64,000 bases of DNA. It comes from Pseudonocardia thermophila. GTDB lineage: Bacteria; Actinomycetota; Actinomycetes; Mycobacteriales; Pseudonocardiaceae. This document shows positions 1 to 9,565 of the stretch, in pieces; position 1 is the stretch's first letter, and each line of letters begins with the position of its first letter. The stretch covers positions 124,001-188,000 of the forward strand of contig NZ_FRAP01000012.1 in NCBI RefSeq assembly GCF_900142365.1, read 5' to 3'. The notes below the pieces were generated by a model, which had not been told where the DNA came from, searched no databases, and saw only the letters and a program-made list of their open reading frames with translations. The translations under genes and the position numbers were made by a program.

Positions 1-1284
1 CACGACGTAGAGCAGCGCGGCCGCCCCGAGCAGCAGCGGCGCGCGGCCGTCGGGCGGGGACAGCAGTGCCGTGACCGTGACGGCGATCACGTACCCGACG
101 TTGAACACCACGTCGTAGAGCGCGAACACCCGGCCCAGCGCGGCGTCGCGCACCTCGCTCTGGACCGCGGCGTCGGTGCACAGCTTCACGATCTGGCCGG
201 TCATCCCGATCACGAACGCGCCGGCGAGCACTGCGGGCATCGACAGCAGCGCGGCCACGACGACCTGGCTGAGCACGGCCGCGATCAGCGCCGCCCGCAC
301 GGTCCACGTGCGCCCGATCCACCGCACCAGCGCCGGGGTCACCACCGCGGCCAGCACCAGGCCGGCGGCGGTGCAGGCGAGCGCCTCCCCGATGCCCTCC
401 AGCCCGGCTCGGAACACGCCCTCGTCGACGAACGCGTACCGGTAGAGCAGCAGCGTCAGCAGCGTGCTGATGCCGAACGCCAGCCGGTGGCAGCCCAGCG
501 CGAAGAACGACGACGTCACCGTCGGGGTGGCGAGCGAGGCCTTCGCCCCGTCGAGCAGGCCGCGGGCGACCGCGATGAGGGCCTGCGGGTGCTCGTCGAA
601 CTGGTCGGGGCCCAGCCGTTCGCGGGAGAACCGCACCGCGATCAGCGCCGCGACCACCGCTCCGAGGATCGACACCGACATCGTGGCGGCCGATCCGGCG
701 TCGTCCCCGCCGAACACGTGCCGCAGCCCGACCGCGCTGCCCGCCCCGAGCGCGGACATGCCCGTGCCGATCGTCACGGCGAGCGTGTTCGCCTCCACCA
801 CGTTGTGCTTGGGCACCACGTGCGGCAGCGACGCCGACAGCCCGGCCAGCGCGAACCGGCCGATCCCGGCCACCACCAGCGCCCCGACGTAGAACAGCGG
901 GCCCTGGTTGCCGGCGAGCACCAGCAGCGCGACGAGCGGGATGATCGCCGCCTTCGCGAGGTTGGCGACCGTGAGCACCAGCCGTCGGTCCCACCGGTCG
1001 AGCAGGGCCCCGGCGAACGGGCTGACCAGCGAGTACGGCAGCAGCAGCACGGCCAGCCCGGCGGCGACGGCCAGCGGATCGGCCTGCCGCTGCGGGTTGA
1101 ACAGCACGGACGCGCCCAGCGCGGCTTGGAACAGCCCGTCGCCCCACTGGGTGGCGAACCGGACCGCGAGCAGCCTGCGGTAGCCCCGGGTGCGCAGCAG
1201 GCGCACCACGCCGAGCCGGTCGGTCGTGGGGCGGGAATCCCCGGTCACGCCCTGTTCACGGGGCGTGGCGGAAGGCGTGGGCAC
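1..1284 (-). CDS. MFS transporter, 3' end missing at window edge
   Basis: About 428 residues are visible, read continuously on the minus strand, and the C-terminus runs off the left edge. The protein is a major facilitator superfamily exporter of the plasma membrane: an N-terminal cytosolic stretch, then many hydrophobic helices, with the loop 2-3 signature LLDRWDRR near residue 70. The GTG at 1284 is chosen because TAGCCT (1293-1298) lies 8 bases upstream and would give a leaderless transcript. A second in-frame GTG sits at about 1248. The gene diverges from the YqgE gene over 43 bases. The substrate cannot be deduced. I am confident of the family and moderately sure of the start. Confidence 0.88.
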   Translation of the reverse strand, partial: MPTPSATPREQGVTGDSRPTTDRLGVVRLLRTRGYRRLLAVRFATQWGDGLFQAALGASVLFNPQRQADPLAVAAGLAVLLLPYSLVSPFAGALLDRWDRRLVLTVANLAKAAIIPLVALLVLAGNQGPLFYVGALVVAGIGRFALAGLSASLPHVVPKHNVVEANTLAVTIGTGMSALGAGSAVGLRHVFGGDDAGSAATMSVSILGAVVAALIAVRFSRERLGPDQFDEHPQALIAVARGLLDGAKASLATPTVTSSFFALGCHRLAFGISTLLTLLLYRYAFVDEGVFRAGLEGIGEALACTAAGLVLAAVVTPALVRWIGRTWTVRAALIAAVLSQVVVAALLSMPAVLAGAFVIGMTGQIVKLCTDAAVQSEVRDAALGRVFALYDVVFNVGYVIAVTVTALLSPPDGRAPLLLGAAALLYVV

Positions 1285-1327
1285 GGTGGGCAAGGCTACG
1301 CGCTCGGGCAGGTGCGACGATGAGACC

Positions 1328-1915
1328 GTGGTGGACGCCCGATCCGGTGAAGGTCTCGATGTGGAACCGGGCAGTCTGCTCATCGCTGCACCCGGTCTGA
1401 CCGACCCGAACTTCCGCCGCACGGTCGTGTACATGATCGAGCACCGTGCGCGCGGCAGCCTCGGCGTCGTGCTCAACCGGCCGAGCGAGGTGCAGGTGCG
1501 TGACGTGCTCCCCTCGTGGGCACCGCTCGCGTCGAGACCGCACGCAGTGTTCGTCGGAGGACCAGTCGAGAACGAGACGGCGCTGTGCCTCGCCACGCTC
1601 CGCGCGGGGCAGGACCCGAGGGCCGTACGCGGCCTGGTACCCGTACGCGGACCGGTCGCGCTGGTCGATCTCGAGTCCGATCCGCGCGCGCTCGAGCAAC
1701 GATTGCGCGGGCTGCGGGTGTTCGCCGGGTACGCCGGGTGGGACGCCGGCCAGCTGGAGGGCGAGATCGCCCGTGGGGACTGGATCGTCGTGCCCGCCCT
1801 TCCGGACGACGTCCTGTCGGGGCACGACAGAGGGCTCTGGGAGCACGTGCTGCGCCGTCAGGGCATGCCCCTGGCGCTGCTGGCCACGTACCCGGTGGAC
1901 GTGCGGCGCAACTAG
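1328..1915 (+). CDS. YqgE/AlgH family protein (UPF0301)
   Basis: This 195-residue protein belongs to the YqgE/AlgH (UPF0301) family. The family hallmarks are visible: PGSLLIAAPGLTDPNF near the N-terminus, then GVVLNRPSE, VFVGGPV and a C-terminal GYAGWDAGQLEGEI. The domain fills the whole length, as is usual for the family. Its biochemical role is not established; the AlgH name comes from a reported effect on alginate gene expression in Pseudomonas. Two consecutive GTG codons (1328 and 1331) could serve as start. No strong ribosome-binding site is present. It diverges from the MFS gene. Confidence 0.9.
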   Translation: MVDARSGEGLDVEPGSLLIAAPGLTDPNFRRTVVYMIEHRARGSLGVVLNRPSEVQVRDVLPSWAPLASRPHAVFVGGPVENETALCLATLRAGQDPRAVRGLVPVRGPVALVDLESDPRALEQRLRGLRVFAGYAGWDAGQLEGEIARGDWIVVPALPDDVLSGHDRGLWEHVLRRQGMPLALLATYPVDVRRN

Positions 1916-1927
1916 CTGGGTGCGCCG
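1904..1927 (+). terminator. Hairpin at the 3' end of the YqgE gene
   Basis: CGGCGCA (1904-1910) pairs perfectly with TGCGCCG (1921-1927) around a 10-base loop that contains the stop codon. A second, looser hairpin follows at 1927-1962 (GACGCGCC/GGCGCGTC). No T-tract follows, so termination is an inference. Confidence 0.35.
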
Positions 1928-2023
1928 ACGCGCCCGGCGAGGGCGGTCGCGCCTGGCGCGTCCGGATCGTGCGGAGGACCGCCGGACGAATCTCCGCGCG
2001 GGTGTGTCCGTTCCGCGGCCGTC

Positions 2024-2643
2024 ATGGCCACCACGGTTGATGCTCCTGTTGCCCCTGCTCGAGCCGGGACCACTCGCGCGCTCCTGACGGCCGGTGCGTT
2101 CGCCGGGCCGCGCTTCGTGGCCGTGTCCGGCACCGGGGGTCCTGACGCGTGGGGGTTCGACCTGTCCCGGCACGCGCTGAGCGGGCTGAGCCGCGGCTCC
2201 ACGGGCTGGGTGCAGATCGCCGGGTTCGTCGGCGCGGGTCTGCTGGCGATCGCGCTCGCGGTCGCCGTGCGGCGGACGCGGGGCCGCGCCGCGGGCGTGC
2301 TCGTCGGCGTCGACGGCGCCGGGCTGGTCGGGAGCGTCCACCGCGGATCCGTGCGGCGGATTCCCGGTCGGGACGCCTCCCGACTGCCTCGGCGCGATGA
2401 GCTGGTACTTCCAGCTCCACTACGCGGTGTCGGTGATCGGGATCCTGGCGCTCGTCGCGGCGTGCCTCGTGATCGGCCGCCGCGCTGCTCGACGGGACCA
2501 CGGCCGTGGTGGTCGTCGGGCTGCTGGGGCAGCCCGGGGTCGACGGCATCACGATCCGGCTCGCGCTGGCGGCGCTCGCGCTGTGCATCTGGACGACCGC
2601 GCTGGCGCTGCGCCTGCGGAGCGCGCAGGGCCGCCCGCTCTGA
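2024..2643 (+). pseudogene. Decayed DUF998 membrane protein
   Basis: Three reading frames joined in order rebuild a DUF998-like integral membrane protein. The first frame starts at ATG 2024 and carries GWVQIAGFVGAGLLAIALAV. Near 2333-2342 the frame shifts into ADPCGGFPVGTPPDC followed by SWYFQLHYAVSVIGILALV. Near 2480-2490 it shifts again into LLDGTTAVVVVGLL and ends ALALRLRSAQGRPL at the TGA of 2641-2643. The segment between the second and third parts also looks shorter than in relatives. A better preserved but also frameshifted paralogue lies at 8399-9045. At least two indels make a functional product unlikely. The family call rests on hydrophobicity and the shared GW-QI-FV-AG pattern. Confidence 0.75.
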
Positions 2644-3126
2644 CGCGACGGGCTGCCGATCCCGATGGCCGAGCAGGACCGTTGCTGCGGGACGCGGGCG
2701 TGATCGCGAAGGGACAGCGCTGGTCATGGAGGCGCTGCCCCGGGGCCGGTCGGGGCGTACCAACTGCAGGCGGCCATCGCGGCCGGCCACGACGAGGCCC
2801 CGGACGCGCAGTCCACTGATCGGCCGCAGATCGTCGCGCTGTCCGAGCTCCTGCTGCGGATCGACGACAACCTGATCGTGCGCCTGGACCACCTGCTCGC
2901 CGTCGCGGTGGTGGACGGCCCGGCGGCCGGGCTGACACTGCTGGACGAGGTGGCGGCCGACCCGCGGCTCGCACGCGATCACCGGGTGCCGGCGGTGCGG
3001 GCGCACCTGGTGGAGCGCTCCGGCGATCGCGCGGGTGCCCGTGCGACGTTCCTGGCTGCAGCGGGCCTGGCGGTCAACCCGATGCAGCAGCGCTACCTGG
3101 CCGGCCGTGCCTCGGCGCTGACGTGA
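2644..3126 (+). pseudogene. Decayed C-terminal half of an ECF42 sigma factor
   Basis: This is a remnant of the long C-terminal domain typical of ECF42 sigma factors. Pieces occur in different frames: GLPIPMAEQDR from 2650, then LLRDAGVIA, then EGTALVMEALPRGRSG, then AYQLQAAIAAGHDEAP from 2755 in the frame that ends at TGA 3124-3126. A single missing C near 2754 explains the last shift (GRSG to PYQLQ). Only the C-terminal tetratricopeptide-like part survives and all sigma regions are gone. The paralogue at 9562 has matching segments (VPILLQDQDRSLWDAD, PGAYVLQAAIAAC), which supports the call. It abuts the DUF998 remnant directly, so the two probably belong to one degraded module. Confidence 0.75.
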
Positions 3127-3141
3127 TCCAGCTCTCGTCGG

Positions 3142-3603
3142 TCAGCTCGTCCGCTCGGCGGTGTTCTCGGTGCTGTCCTCGCCGCTGCCGGTGCTGCAGC
3201 CGGCCACCCGATCGCAGCCCGGGCACGAGCCTCCGCAGACCGGCATGGGCGCGGGCCGGACTGCCGCCGCGGCGCGGTCGCCCACGGTGCCGGCGATGCC
3301 GGTGAACACCAGCACCCCGATCACCCCGATCACGACGAGCGCCCAGGCCAGGCCCGCGCCGGGCCCGGTGAGCAGCACGCCGCCGGTCAGCGCGCCGACC
3401 GCGCCCGCTGCGGCGAAGGGCACTGCCGCTGCCTTGTTGGCGACCTGGAACGCGGCGTCGGAGGCGAGCGTCGCGCGGGTCTTCACCCCGGCGAACCGGT
3501 TGCGCGGCAGCCGCCCGCGCGCGCCGAGGGCCGCGGTGGCCAGGAGCAGCAGGCCGGCGAGCAGGAGCAGGCCGCCGAGGACGGAACCGAGGTACGCGGG
3601 CAC
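3142..3603 (-). CDS. SdpI family membrane protein
   Basis: The 153-residue protein has three or four membrane helices. The segment [20 protein letters not shown] followed by AFQVANKAA is characteristic of the SdpI/YhfL-type family, whose Bacillus member gives immunity to the toxin SdpC. No toxin gene is nearby, so immunity is not implied here. The tail is Cys-rich ([14 protein letters not shown]), which is unusual and could bind metal. The GTG at 3603 is chosen because the -10 element TACCCT (plus-strand 3610-3615) ends 6 bases upstream. It diverges from the leuS leader. Confidence 0.8.
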   Translation of the reverse strand: MPAYLGSVLGGLLLLAGLLLLATAALGARGRLPRNRFAGVKTRATLASDAAFQVANKAAAVPFAAAGAVGALTGGVLLTGPGAGLAWALVVIGVIGVLVFTGIAGTVGDRAAAAVRPAPMPVCGGSCPGCDRVAGCSTGSGEDSTENTAERTS

Positions 3604-3609
3604 CGGTCC

Positions 3610-3656
3610 AGGGTAGGCGAACCCGATCGCAGGCCCGCGGCCAGCGGCGTTACCCT
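3610..3656. promoter_or_regulatory. Divergent leaderless promoters of the SdpI gene and leuS leader
   Basis: Two TACCCT hexamers face outwards. One, on the minus strand at 3610-3615, is 6 bases before the SdpI GTG. The other, on the plus strand at 3651-3656, is 7 bases before the leader-peptide GTG at 3664. Neither has a clear -35 element. The spacing implies transcription starting at or next to each start codon. Confidence 0.5.
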
Positions 3657-3663
3657 GAAAGAC

Positions 3664-3702
3664 GTGGCCCGCCGACTTCTCGTGCCGGCCGCGCCGAGGT
3701 AG
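3664..3702 (+). CDS. Candidate leuS leader peptide (12 residues)
   Basis: The short frame GTG-GCC-CGC-CGA-CTT-CTC, continuing to TAG at 3700-3702, encodes [12 protein letters not shown]. It has two adjacent leucine codons, one of them CTT, which is rare in this genome. It starts about 7 bases after a TACCCT -10 element, so it would be translated from the very 5' end. It precedes a terminator hairpin and leuS. This is the layout of ribosome-mediated attenuation, in which shortage of charged leucyl-tRNA stalls the ribosome. Attenuators before leuS have been predicted in some Streptomyces. Function here is inferred. Confidence 0.5.
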   Translation: MARRLLVPAAPR

Positions 3703-3731
3703 CGAAGACAGACATCCACGCCGGCGCGGCC

Positions 3732-3771
3732 GACCCCTCATGCTCACGGGCACGAGGGGTCTTCTGGTTTT
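3732..3771 (+). terminator. Attenuator-like terminator before leuS
   Basis: GACCCCTC (3732-3739) pairs perfectly with GAGGGGTC (3754-3761), followed by TTCTGGTTTT (3762-3771). An upstream alternative hairpin pairs CGGCCGCGCCG (3686-3696) with CGGCGCGGCCG (3722-3732) and shares its last base with the terminator stem, so the two could be mutually exclusive. It lies 32 bases before the leuS ATG and points into leuS. Confidence 0.6.
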
Positions 3772-3803
3772 CGGGCCGACAACGACCTTCCCTGGAGCGG
3801 GAC

Positions 3804-6671
<2,868 letters not shown>

Positions 6672-6686
6672 GTCCGATCAGAGCAC

Positions 6687-6723
6687 GACGCGGCCGGGTG
6701 ATGCTTGCTCACCCGGCCGCGTC
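6687..6723. terminator. Strong bidirectional hairpin after leuS
   Basis: A perfect 15-bp stem (arms 6687-6701 and 6709-6723) with a 7-base loop sits between the convergent ends of leuS and the ABM pseudogene. There is no T-tract, which is common for actinobacterial terminators. Confidence 0.75.
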
Positions 6724-6738
6724 ACGTCTGCTCGGCCA

Positions 6739-7055
6739 TCACGACCTCGGCCATCTCCACCCGGTCCAGCCCGGTGGCAGCTCCTGGTGGACGATCCGCG
6801 GCGCGCGGGCGACGACCGCCGGCAGCCGGCCGAAGAACCACTGCGCGTGCTCGGAGCGCACGTGCGCCTCGCCAGCCGCCTGGTCGGCGTAGTCGGCGAG
6901 CACGACGTACTCGTCGCCGCCCTCCACGCTCTCGTAGCAGGTGAAGCGCAGGTTGCCGGGTTCTCGCGCACCTGGGCCGAGTAGCGGACGATGCCGTCGA
7001 AGAAGGCCTCGCGCTGGTCGGGGCGCACGTCGATGCGGATGACGATGAAGATCAT
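6739..7055 (-). pseudogene. Frameshifted antibiotic-biosynthesis-type (ABM) monooxygenase
   Basis: The first third reads MIFIVIRIDVRPDQREAFF and continues to VRENP. The rest reads GNLRFTCYESVEGGDEY to HVRSEHAQWFFGRLPAVV one frame away. Restoring one G in the run at 6956-6960 joins them into a dimeric alpha/beta ABM domain of about 105 residues, the size of YgiN-like quinol monooxygenases. The ATG at 7055 has a good GGAGG site. Only one indel separates it from a working gene, so a recent mutation or a sequence error are both possible. Nothing nearby suggests a substrate. Confidence 0.75.
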
Positions 7056-7195
7056 GGGTGCCTCCGGTCGGTCGCTCCGACCTCCGCGCACCACCGGCGC
7101 TCCTGTGCCGGCCGATCCGTTCAGCTGACGAGGATCCGGACCCTGCGTGCGCGGCCGCCGGAGGCAGCGGCGTGCGCTCGGCCCGCGACGGCAGA

Positions 7196-7603
7196 TCATC
7201 GCTCCCGGTTCTGCTCCCGCTCCCGGGCCACCTCCTCCGACACGCAGATCCACTCCCCGACCAGATCGATGACGCACCGAGCGTCGTCCAGCGCCGCCTG
7301 GGCCACGTCCAGCGGCGGGGCACCGATCTCGGCGAGCTGCTGGCGGTTGAGCAGCAGCCGCAGCCGCCGCCCGGCCTCGGGGTCGAGCCCGCGCTCGCGC
7401 ACCACGTGGCGCAGGAACGCGGCGACGACGGCGGACTCCCCGGCGGGCGGCACCCGATCGAGCAGCAGCAGCGCCGCCTCGGCTACCTGCAGCGCTCCGC
7501 GCAGCGCGACGGCCACCGACTGGGCGGTGAGCCCGGCGACGGCGAGCACGTGCCCGGCTGTCAGCTCGTCGCGAGCTCGGCCGATCGGGGCGGGAACGCT
7601 CAC
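7196..7603 (-). CDS. HEPN-like (UPF0332-type) partner of the nucleotidyltransferase protein
   Basis: The protein has 135 residues and is all-helical. The region from about residue 50 (AAFLRHVVRERGLDPEAGRRLR, then a leucine-rich helix and AALDDARCVIDLVGEW) matches the layout of UPF0332/HEPN proteins, many of which are toxin RNases or antitoxin partners. The usual RX4-6H motif is not in its normal C-terminal helix; the only Rx6H is R11-H18. Its GTG shares one base with the TAG of the upstream nucleotidyltransferase gene, so the two are translationally coupled. An MNT/HEPN toxin-antitoxin-like pair is the best reading, but the family match is from pattern only. Confidence 0.55.
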   Translation of the reverse strand: MSVPAPIGRARDELTAGHVLAVAGLTAQSVAVALRGALQVAEAALLLLDRVPPAGESAVVAAFLRHVVRERGLDPEAGRRLRLLLNRQQLAEIGAPPLDVAQAALDDARCVIDLVGEWICVSEEVAREREQNRER

Positions 7604-8370
7604 TAGACGATCCTCACCGCCTCGGCAGCGGCGCGGCGCAGCCGAGCCGTCTGCGCCTGCTCCAGCTCCCCCACCCGCACCGGCAGGGCGGTGAGGGCGA
7701 TGCCCGACCGCACGCTGTGCCGCCACAGCAGCTCATCCATGCGGTCCAGCTCGGCCCACGGCGACTGCATGGCGCAGAGCACCACGACGAGGTCCAGCGC
7801 GGGGATCTCCGGCAGGTCCGACTGCGCCCACGGGCCGACGACGAGCACCCGGTCGAGCCGGTCGCCGTAGAGGATCGACAGGTCCACGGCGACGGCCGCG
7901 GCGAGGTCGGCGTCGTCCCCGGTCGGGTCGGGGTGCTCGGCGGCGGCCCGGTCGGCGACCAGCGGGTCCATCAACCCCTCGTTCACCAGCCACGCGAGCG
8001 CGCGCCGGCGGCCGCGGGCGTCGCGGAAGCGGAACCAGGCGTCGCGCAGGTCGGGGAACTCGACGAGTGTGTCCTTGAACCGGCGGAACGCCCCCGGCCC
8101 GTTGATGGCCCGGTCGAGCAGGTCGGCGGCGCGGCGGCGGTGCACGGAGGCGACGAAGTCGGCCATGTCGCGGTAGCTCTCGCGGCTCTCCGTGCGCCGG
8201 ATCCGCACCCACCCCACCGCGGCCAGCTCCTCCGGCGCCTCGGGATCGCCGCCGCGGGTCAGGCTGCGGATCGCGCCGCTGTGCCGGTCGATCCACCACG
8301 AGCGGCCGTTCGTGCGGTCGTCGAGGGCCTGCGCGAGCGCCCCGAGATCGACGGCGGCCGGCTCCAGCAT
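7603..8370 (-). CDS. UPF0158 domain fused to a degenerate MNT-type nucleotidyltransferase
   Basis: The 255-residue protein has two parts. Residues 20-135 carry the UPF0158 pattern: WWIDRHSGAI, ESRESYRDMADFVASV, GPGAFRRFKDTL and ALAWLVNEG. Residues 165-232 resemble a minimal nucleotidyltransferase: ILYGDRLDRVLVVG, then a DL-VVVL strand. In active members GS precedes an acidic D-x-D. Here the glycine is followed by proline (G179-P180) and the first aspartate position is alanine (A191-L-D193), so catalysis is doubtful. TAGTCT (8377-8382) is 6 bases upstream of the ATG, indicating a leaderless transcript. The HEPN partner follows immediately. Confidence 0.7.
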   Translation of the reverse strand: MLEPAAVDLGALAQALDDRTNGRSWWIDRHSGAIRSLTRGGDPEAPEELAAVGWVRIRRTESRESYRDMADFVASVHRRRAADLLDRAINGPGAFRRFKDTLVEFPDLRDAWFRFRDARGRRRALAWLVNEGLMDPLVADRAAAEHPDPTGDDADLAAAVAVDLSILYGDRLDRVLVVGPWAQSDLPEIPALDLVVVLCAMQSPWAELDRMDELLWRHSVRSGIALTALPVRVGELEQAQTARLRRAAAEAVRIV

Positions 8371-8398
8371 GCGGCGAGACTAGTGTCCGCCGGGCCGA

Positions 8399-9045
8399 TC
8401 AGCGCCGTCGTTCGACGGCGGCCACGACCCCCAGCCAGCCCATCGCCACGAGCACGGTCACCGCGAGCACGAGCGGACCGGCGTACCCGCCCGCCGTCGA
8501 GTAGAGGTCCCCGGCGAGGAACACCGCACCGGCGAGGCGCGAGCCCCGGGCGAGCCGCGCCTGACCGGTGCGGGAGTAGTGGTGCCCGGCGACGAAGTTC
8601 GCCGCGATCAGCGCCGCGAACGCGATCGTGCCGACGACGAGGTGGCCGATCGTGCTCGCGGTCATGCCGGGCACGCCCGGGTCGCCGACCGGGAAGCCGC
8701 CCCCGCCCTGCAGGACGAACGGGCCGGCCAGCACCAGCCCGATCCCGGTGACGGCGACCAGCCGCGGCGCCCACACCCCGTCGGGGCTGCCGCGGAGCGC
8801 CTGCCGCAGGCCGAGCGCGCCCGCGAGCGTGAGCAGCCCGCTGCCACGAAGTTCGTGATCTGCAACCAGCCGAGGTCGCCGTTGGACAGCATGCTGATCG
8901 GGAAGCGGACGAGGTCGAAGCCCTCGCGGGTGAACGCCTGCGCGAGCGAGACGACGCCGAAGACGACGGGTGCGGCGACGAGCCCGGCGAGCAGGCGCCG
9001 GGTGCGGACGTCGTGGGTGCGGGTGCGGGCGGCGGTCACGGTCAT
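8399..9045 (-). pseudogene. DUF998 membrane protein with one frameshift
   Basis: The ATG at 9045 opens a frame carrying LLAGLVAAPVVFGVVSLAQ and GWLQITNFVAAG. The protein then continues one frame away as LLTLAGALGLRQALRGSPD through several membrane helices to VVAAVERRR. One missing base near 8836-8840 accounts for the break (GCG-GGC-CTG read as GCGGGCTG). Rebuilt, it would be a DUF998 protein of about 215 residues with six helices. It diverges from the DGPF/sigma pair and could share its control region. A more degraded relative lies at 2024-2643. Confidence 0.75.
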
Positions 9046-9125
9046 GGTCGGTCCTCTCGGAGCTGACGGGAACAGGTGCGCTCGTTCGTCGGCACCGTTC
9101 TCGTCGCAGTCCGGACACGGCGTCT

Positions 9126-9199
9126 GAACAGGGAAGATGTGCGTTCCCTGTCGCATCAGGCGTTCCCTGTCACATAATCCCGGGCGACGCACCTGCGTC
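9126..9199 (+). promoter_or_regulatory. Repeated GTTCCCTGTC elements, candidate ECF42 promoter
   Basis: GCGTTCCCTGTC occurs at 9141-9152 and again at 9160-9171, 19 bases apart. An inverted half-site ACAGGGA lies at 9128-9134. The copies end TGTCGC and TGTCAC. ECF42 sigma factors have been reported to use a TGTCGA-type -35 and a CGTC-like -10 before DGPF genes, and a CGTC is present at 9196-9199. The element lies between the DUF998 gene and the DGPF/sigma operon and may serve as autoregulated promoter or operator. Confidence 0.45.
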
Positions 9200-9229
9200 C
9201 GAGAGCACAACGACCACGAGGAGGACGGG

Positions 9230-9565
9230 GTGCAGTTCCTGTTCACCATGAAGGACAGCGGCCACAGCGGCGAGGTCGATCCCGATCTCTACACCCGCAT
9301 GGGCGAGTTCATCGCCGAGCTCAGCAAGGCGGGCGTGCTCGTCGCCACCGGCGGCCTGGACGCCGGTACGCGGCTGCGCAGCGAGAACGGCGAGCTGACC
9401 GTCACCGACGGCCCGTTCGCCGAGACCAAGGAGGCGATCGTCAGCTTCGCGCTGCTCGAGGTGCCCTCGCGGGAGGAGGCGCTCGAGCTGACCAAGCGGT
9501 TCCACGAGGTGCTCGGCGACGGCGAGTCGACGATGTACCAGGTCTTCGGTCCGGACACCGCGTGA
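9230..9565 (+). CDS. YCII/DGPF domain protein
   Basis: This 111-residue protein carries the signature TDGPFAETKE that names the DGPF family, within a ferredoxin-like YCII fold starting VQFLFTMKD. Such proteins are typically encoded with ECF42 sigma factors and are often the sigma factor's target; their biochemical role is unknown. The GTG at 9230 is preceded by GAGGAGGAC, a good ribosome-binding site. Its TGA overlaps the GTG of the sigma factor gene by four bases, so the two are coupled. Confidence 0.9.
   Translation: MQFLFTMKDSGHSGEVDPDLYTRMGEFIAELSKAGVLVATGGLDAGTRLRSENGELTVTDGPFAETKEAIVSFALLEVPSREEALELTKRFHEVLGDGESTMYQVFGPDTA

Noticed and set aside
3604..3803. T-box riboswitch before leuS
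   Set aside because: No T-box sequence or specifier-loop structure was seen; the leader peptide with Leu codons explains the region better.
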